A stretch of 39,649 nt of DNA from NCBI GenBank assembly GCA_900316805.1, contig ONEJ01000046.1, forward strand, positions 1 through 39,649, read 5' to 3'. The notes below the pieces were generated by a model. That model saw only the letters and a list, made by a program, of their open reading frames with translations. It had not been told where the DNA came from and made no database searches. The DNA comes from an uncultured Lachnospiraceae bacterium. GTDB lineage: Bacteria > Bacillota > Clostridia > Lachnospirales > Lachnospiraceae. Shown piece by piece: positions 35,580 to 39,649 of this stretch (the first letter of the stretch is position 1; every line of letters starts with the position of its first letter). The position numbers and the translations under genes are program-made.

Positions 35580-36605
35580 TTATTCATGAAAAATCTTATG
35601 CCCATCCATGCGCTTCTCCAGCTCCGAAATCAAAAACTGCTCCATCGTATCCAGAAGCTCGCTGGGATATTGATATACCCCTCCCACATTCACATAGGGA
35701 AACTGCACCGCCGGTGCCCCCGGCAGCGTGCGCCTGATTTTCTTCATATAATCCTGAGAAATGCGGAAGGTACCGACACTGACATCAGAAAGCGCCTGCA
35801 TGGACATTCCCTTCCGGGAAAAAGCCGCATCAAGCTCAGCCAGGAGTCCCTCATAATCCTGCCGCCAAGTGGGCAGATACAGCATTGGGTCAAAGCACAG
35901 CCGCACCGGAAAGCCTAAAGCCAGCCCCTCCAGGGCGCAGGCAATCCTCGCCCCGGCAGATGGCGTGCCCTGTTCACAGGCATCAATCATCTGCTGTGGT
36001 GCCAGCGTAAAAGCATAGATCACATTGCCAGCCCTCGGGATCCCTTCCCACATCCGCGGATTAGCACTTTTTGTCCGAATCTCGATCTTTAGATTTTCCC
36101 GGGTAGACGCATATTCTGCCCAAAGCCTTCCATAACCGCACAGGGACTCCAACGCCAGCAGATCCGCATCGTAAGAGACACAAAGATACATAGATTTTTC
36201 CAGGAGGAAGTCATCCAGTGCCTCAAAATAATCCTCCAGATTCACAAAAACCACCAGATGTCCGGAAGGGTACATGCCCTTCAGATAGCAGTAGCTGCAG
36301 TCAAACACGCAGTTCATCATGGTGGAACAGTAATAAAAATTCTCATTGCCAAAATCCTGACACACCGGCGCCCCCTCGTAAAACAATGTGCCCTCCTTCG
36401 CCGCCAGAATCAGGCATTGACTGCGGTGCTGCGTCACAATTTCCTGCCCACGGCGGTTGAAAACATCTTTGTAATGGTCAATGAACACCACCCTGCTATG
36501 GGGAAAATACGAAAGAATTTCCTCCACCCGCGGGTGGTTTCTTACCCGATTTTCCACGTAAATATGTGTAAACTTTGGATTAAAATAAGTATCCCCTGAG
36601 TTCAT
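35580..36605 (-). CDS. Spore photoproduct lyase-like radical SAM protein
   Basis: 341 residues from ATG 36605, almost exactly the length of B. subtilis SplB (about 342). The radical-SAM cluster is C99-x3-C103-x2-C106 (CVFDCSYCYLKG), the SPL spacing. C142 (LCVSYDADLL) lies where SplB has the hydrogen-donor cysteine near 141. SPL repairs UV-induced spore photoproduct in DNA using SAM, releasing 5'-deoxyadenosine. Sequence divergence elsewhere is large, so another radical SAM substrate is possible. Its start overlaps the end of the nucleosidase gene by 26 bp, so the two are translated together. Confidence 0.82.
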   Translation of the reverse strand: MNSGDTYFNPKFTHIYVENRVRNHPRVEEILSYFPHSRVVFIDHYKDVFNRRGQEIVTQHRSQCLILAAKEGTLFYEGAPVCQDFGNENFYYCSTMMNCVFDCSYCYLKGMYPSGHLVVFVNLEDYFEALDDFLLEKSMYLCVSYDADLLALESLCGYGRLWAEYASTRENLKIEIRTKSANPRMWEGIPRAGNVIYAFTLAPQQMIDACEQGTPSAGARIACALEGLALGFPVRLCFDPMLYLPTWRQDYEGLLAELDAAFSRKGMSMQALSDVSVGTFRISQDYMKKIRRTLPGAPAVQFPYVNVGGVYQYPSELLDTMEQFLISELEKRMDGHKIFHE

Positions 36606-37584
36606 CCAGAATCTTCTTTCCCTCTCTCTTATCCTTCGCCGGTATCCTTCCCTGACGTTGTAAATCCGCAAGTCTCTGACCATAATCCACGCCTGTCAGC
36701 TGAAAATACCACAGAAGCTGCTCCAGTTCCTTCTGCATCACAACCGAACAGTGAAGCTGTTCTCCCAACGCTGCCGCCTCTTTTTGGATCTGCTGCCGGC
36801 TGTTCCACTGCTTTTCCTTTTCCTGTGCTCCAGCATGAATCAGCTCACGCAGAAAAGAGATAAAGGCACACACCTCCGGCGTAGCATTTCCAAGCACCGC
36901 AGCCAGTTGCTCTCGCACATTTAAAACAGACTTCCCCTGAACGTCATTCATCTGCCCTTGCGTATTCAAGCCAGCATTCTCTGCGCCTGCCTCCGCCCCG
37001 TGATCCGAAACCACCTTCAAAAACAGCATCTGATGTGGACCATAAAAATAATTGCCCGCCTGATAGATCGCCGCGGCCTCCATATCGTATATCTGGGGAT
37101 CCTTTGCCGCTGCATTTTCCTGCGGGGAAAAGCAATGCAGACTTTCCGCTCCCGGCATCCTTCCACGAGGCGGCTCATGGCCGGAAGACATCAGCTCATG
37201 GGCAGTCCGCACCTTCCCGCCGCTCACAAGCTGTGCCTCCCCGAAGGGATGTCGGTAAAGAATATCCGGGTAAAAGGTTCTTCCGCTGCACGCCTCCGTC
37301 AATTTATTGCACAAAAAAAGTTCCCCCACCGGAATCTCCGGTGAAGCGGCACAGGTTCCGTAATTTAACAAAAGATCCGTCTTCTTCGGTGGAAAAAGCG
37401 TAGAAATCTCCGCCACCGCCGTTGCCGCTGCAATGGCTCCGACTCCGGTAATTACCAGCCGGATAGACTGCCCCTCATCGGAAAACACCTGAAAATGTGT
37501 CTGTCCATTTTCCTTTTTTAATTGAAAAGTCCGGATGATTTCCTGTGCCTCCGGATAAAGCGCGCAAAATATTGTCAGCTGCAT
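36580..37584 (-). CDS. MTA/SAH-nucleosidase-like protein with C-terminal extension
   Basis: 334 residues from ATG 37584, with AAGGA upstream. The phosphorylase/nucleosidase fold (1-200) has the N-terminal CALYPEAQ, GVGAIAAATA, NYGTCAA, the substrate motif YDMEAAAIYQAG and the catalytic-aspartate-like KVVSDHGAE. Residues about 215-334 are an added helical tail, Gln/Glu/Lys-rich, ending in ...LDELRGYLF, seen in no classic MTAN. MTANs cleave adenine from MTA, SAH and 5'-deoxyadenosine, the last being the by-product of radical SAM enzymes such as its neighbour. It overlaps tcdA by 10 bp and the SPL gene by 26 bp. Confidence 0.8.
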   Translation of the reverse strand: MQLTIFCALYPEAQEIIRTFQLKKENGQTHFQVFSDEGQSIRLVITGVGAIAAATAVAEISTLFPPKKTDLLLNYGTCAASPEIPVGELFLCNKLTEACSGRTFYPDILYRHPFGEAQLVSGGKVRTAHELMSSGHEPPRGRMPGAESLHCFSPQENAAAKDPQIYDMEAAAIYQAGNYFYGPHQMLFLKVVSDHGAEAGAENAGLNTQGQMNDVQGKSVLNVREQLAAVLGNATPEVCAFISFLRELIHAGAQEKEKQWNSRQQIQKEAAALGEQLHCSVVMQKELEQLLWYFQLTGVDYGQRLADLQRQGRIPAKDKREGKKILDELRGYLF

Positions 37585-38327
37585 AAATCCTTCACGACCT
37601 CACCGGCAATGATCAAGCCTGCCACCGATGGCACAAAAGCTGTGCTTCCAGGAATTGCTCTTCGCTCCGTACACTTATGTTTTGCCCCCGGCGGACAGAT
37701 GCAGTTCGTCCTGCAGCTAATGGCCATGTCCTCCACCGGTTTGATGGGAAGTTCCTCCGAATACACCACCTTCAGCTTCTTCACACCGCGTTTCTTCAAC
37801 TCATGGCGCATGACCTTAGCCAGCGGACACACCTTCGTCTTATAAATGTCAGCCACTTTAAACTGGCTTCCATCCAGCTTGTTGCCCGCTCCCATGCTGC
37901 TGATGATCGGAACCTTTTTCTCCCGGGCCTTCATCACCAGCGCGATCTTGGCAGTCACAGTATCCACTGCATCCACCACATAATCATATTCCTCAAAGGG
38001 AAAATCATCTGCATTTTCCGGCAGGAAAAAACACTGGTGGGTGCGGACATCTACATCCGGATTGATGTCTAACATCCGTTCCTTCATCACATCCACCTTG
38101 TATCTTCCAACGGTACTGCGTGTAGCGATGATCTGCCGGTTCAGATTCGTCAGACAGACCTTGTCATCATCGATCAGATCAAAAGCTCCCACGCCGCTTC
38201 GCACCAGCGCCTCGCATACATAACCGCCGACACCGCCCACGCCAAAGACCGCCACCCGCGCCCCGGCCAGCCGGTCCATCGCCTCTTTTCCCAATAGTAA
38301 TTCTGTTCTCGAAAACTGTGTCAGCAT
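37575..38327 (-). CDS. tcdA: tRNA threonylcarbamoyladenosine dehydratase TcdA
   Basis: 250 residues from ATG 38327, behind AGGGGAG; the frame is open further but upstream crosses the promoter. The E1-like (ThiF/MoeB) ATP-binding core shows VAVFGVGGVGGYVCEALVRSG, DDDKVCLTNLNRQI, and VVDAVDTVTAKI. It cyclises t6A37 of ANN-reading tRNAs to ct6A. E. coli CsdL/TcdA is 268 residues. First gene of the tcdA-nucleosidase-SPL operon. Confidence 0.93.
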   Translation of the reverse strand: MLTQFSRTELLLGKEAMDRLAGARVAVFGVGGVGGYVCEALVRSGVGAFDLIDDDKVCLTNLNRQIIATRSTVGRYKVDVMKERMLDINPDVDVRTHQCFFLPENADDFPFEEYDYVVDAVDTVTAKIALVMKAREKKVPIISSMGAGNKLDGSQFKVADIYKTKVCPLAKVMRHELKKRGVKKLKVVYSEELPIKPVEDMAISCRTNCICPPGAKHKCTERRAIPGSTAFVPSVAGLIIAGEVVKDLCS

Positions 38328-38366
38328 TGTTATCTCCCCTCGTTTCAGTTCTTTCAAATATCTATT

Positions 38367-38395
38367 ATTATATCCACTTTGCAGGAATCCTTCAA
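38367..38395 (-). promoter_or_regulatory. Promoter of tcdA-nucleosidase-SPL
   Basis: On the minus strand, TTGAAG (38390-38395), 17 bp, TATAAT (38367-38372); about 40 nt leader. Confidence 0.7.
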
Positions 38396-38515
38396 CCGGC
38401 AAATCCCCTTTGTTTTGATTCTGACCAAGATACAAATACACAATCCCCCAAACACGAGTATGATAAGTATATACTACTCTACAGAAAACGTTACAAAATA
38501 AGAAGCAGTATTTCA

Positions 38516-38611
38516 ATGTTTTCCGGCCACTCCGGCGCCATGACACTGACGGAGCTGGTCTACACCCACCTGGATGTCCACGAGCTGGTGGAAGCCATCA
38601 ACCTGATCTAA
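38516..38611 (+). pseudogene. C-terminal remnant of a tyrosine recombinase
   Basis: About 31 residues reading GHSGAMTLTELVYTHLD then VEAIN, matching the last box of XerC/phage-type integrases (GHSS...YTHL.), including the nucleophilic tyrosine. Nothing upstream in any frame restores the rest. This is a scar of an integrated element, not a working gene. Upstream 38396-38515 is AT-rich and shows nothing else. Confidence 0.6.
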
Positions 38612-38614
38612 AAA

Positions 38615-38650
38615 AAGGAATGAGCTGAAACCACCCTCAGCTCATTCCTT
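38615..38650. terminator. Bidirectional terminator
   Basis: AAGGAATGAGCTGA (38615-38628) pairs with TCAGCTCATTCCTT (38637-38650) around an 8-nt loop, with A-tract on the left and TTCTTCTTT on the right. On the minus strand it includes the stop codon of the microprotein gene. Confidence 0.85.
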
Positions 38651-38807
38651 CTTCTTTACAACCTTCACTTCGCGCAAGTATATTGGCAAGCATATCGCTC
38701 AACACAACCAGATCCGCCGCCAGCACCGCCACCTCCTTATCGGAAAGACACTCCGATAAACCGCAGGCGATCGTCGATAGAAAATACAAATTGGTACAGG
38801 AATTCAT
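38637..38807 (-). CDS. DUF6774-type microprotein
   Basis: 56 residues from ATG 38807 with GGTGATGGT upstream. The pattern (an N-terminal NSC, then STIACGLSECLSDKEVAVLA, then LVVLSDMLANILARSEGC) matches a small uncharacterised family common in Lachnospiraceae (DUF6774): two short helices with conserved cysteines. The stop codon lies within the terminator stem, so the gene and its terminator overlap. The neighbouring recombinase scar hints at accessory DNA. Confidence 0.75.
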   Translation of the reverse strand: MNSCTNLYFLSTIACGLSECLSDKEVAVLAADLVVLSDMLANILARSEGCKEEGMS

Positions 38808-38940
38808 ACCATCACCGTTTTCGCTCTTTCTATCAATATATGAGGCAAATGGGCGATATTTTCATGGAAAATCCAGATTGTTACTTGCGTGTTACTTGTA
38901 TTCGTTATGAAAAACTATTTTTACCCTTCAAAAAGAAATT

Positions 38941-38969
38941 TTGCCAACAGATATGATTTTTGCTATAAT
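38941..38969 (+). promoter_or_regulatory. Promoter of the AAA-ATPase-like gene
   Basis: TTGCCA (38941-38946), 17 bp, TATAAT (38964-38969); the leader is about 30 nt. Confidence 0.75.
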
Positions 38970-39004
38970 TAATACATAATAGGCAGAAGGAGGAAATCAG
39001 AACA

Positions 39005-39649
39005 ATGGGAAAAAGAAAAAAGCTTCCTGTGGGTATAGAAAATTTTTCAAAAATCCGAGAGGAAGACTTTTACTATGTAGATAAAACCGGCCTGATAGAA
39101 ATGCTTTTGAATAATTGGGGAGAGGTAAATCTGTTCACCCGTCCCCGAAGGTTTGGGAAATCCTTAAATATGAGTATGCTCCGGCATTTTTTTGAGATTG
39201 GAACAGATCCTTCTCTTTTTGACGGTCTCTCCATTGCCCAAAATCAGGAACTGTATCAGAAGTTTATGGGAAAGTACCCTGTTATCTCCATCAGCCTGAA
39301 GGGAGTTGATACGGATAATTACGAAGATGCCCGTAAGCTTCTCGTAAAAATTATGAATCGTGAGGCACGACGGCTGCGTTTTCTCTTAGACAGCGACGGA
39401 CTATGTGATTTGGACAAATCGGTATTTATGGATATTCTTGACAAGCAGATGGATGAAGATACCTTGGTCTGCAGTCTTCAGGAATTATCAGAACTTTTGG
39501 AACTGCATTACGGAGAAAAAGTGATTATACTGATTGATGAATATGATGTCCCCCTTGCCAAGGCCAATGAAAATGGCTATTATGACGAGATGGTGCTTCT
39601 GATCCGAAACCTGTTGGGGAATGCTTTGAAAACCAATGACAGCCTGAAA
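39005..39649 (+). CDS. AAA-ATPase-like protein of the PD-(D/E)XK-associated family (partial)
   Basis: 215 codons to the window end from ATG 39005, behind AAGGAGG. The N-terminus reads LPVGIENFSKIREEDFYYVD, then a Walker A-like TRPRRFGKSLNMSML; IILIDEYDVPLAKA is the Walker B region. This is the PF09820-type predicted AAA-ATPase, usually about 500-550 residues with a C-terminal PD-(D/E)XK nuclease-like domain, abundant in Bacteroidetes and Lachnospiraceae and of unknown role. The C-terminal part lies outside the window. Confidence 0.9.
   Translation, partial: MGKRKKLPVGIENFSKIREEDFYYVDKTGLIEMLLNNWGEVNLFTRPRRFGKSLNMSMLRHFFEIGTDPSLFDGLSIAQNQELYQKFMGKYPVISISLKGVDTDNYEDARKLLVKIMNREARRLRFLLDSDGLCDLDKSVFMDILDKQMDEDTLVCSLQELSELLELHYGEKVIILIDEYDVPLAKANENGYYDEMVLLIRNLLGNALKTNDSLK

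Noticed and set aside
38848-38870. A GGGCG string with ATTTTC and ATGG
   Set aside because: It looks like the left part of the 33-nt module, but there is no matching right end at the expected place.

Overview
The window looks like a chromosomal segment of a Lachnospiraceae-type clostridium (Firmicutes). The evidence is the order of the translation/SRP block, a DUF6774-type microprotein, a tandem 2-hydroxyacyl-CoA dehydratase activase, a spore-photoproduct-lyase-like protein, strong AGGAGG ribosome sites and sigma-A promoters with 17-bp spacers. No rRNA, tRNA or CRISPR array was seen.

Layout. 1-1.6 kb is accessory DNA: the start of an excisionase-like HTH gene, a two-repeat small protein, a decayed reading frame and a TetR regulator. 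1.9-7.5 kb (minus strand) holds a lone dynamin-like GTPase, a sigma-factor-like protein without region 4, a TrmD fused to a GNAT acetyltransferase, and rimM. A 1-kb AT-rich insertion then separates rimM from khpA-rpsP-ffh-ylxM. 10.9-19.5 kb (minus) is a housekeeping run, in transcription order yceD-rpmF, then plsX-acpP-rnc-smc-ftsY-ilvA. ackA follows (minus). A 1.17-kb divergent spacer packed with repeats separates it from tmcAL (plus). tmcAL converges on the operon glnS-DUF2225-rnhA-aroB (minus). A catalytically dead rhomboid-like membrane protein (minus) is divergent from a 1416-residue activase/dehydratase-like protein (plus). From 33.8 to 38.3 kb (minus) lie a YjbR-MGMT fusion, an SDR, and the overlapping operon tcdA-nucleosidase-SPL. 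The end of the window has a tyrosine-recombinase remnant, a DUF6774 microprotein and the start of an AAA-ATPase/nuclease-type gene.

Functional links. plsX and acpP supply phospholipid synthesis; ffh, ftsY and ylxM form the SRP targeting pathway; rpsP, rimM, trmD, khpA, rpmF, rnc and yceD serve ribosome and tRNA biogenesis. TmcAL consumes acetate and ATP and sits next to acetate kinase. A nucleosidase able in principle to remove 5'-deoxyadenosine sits beside a radical-SAM enzyme that may make it.

Most unusual structure. At least four intergenic spots carry a degenerate family of about 33-nt inverted-repeat modules (mostly GGGCG-N23-CGCCC), often tandem with a 70-72-bp period. The stem sequence changes between loci while pairing is kept. 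I do not recognise this family. A MITE-like 26-bp inverted repeat with 11-bp flanking direct repeats lies among them.
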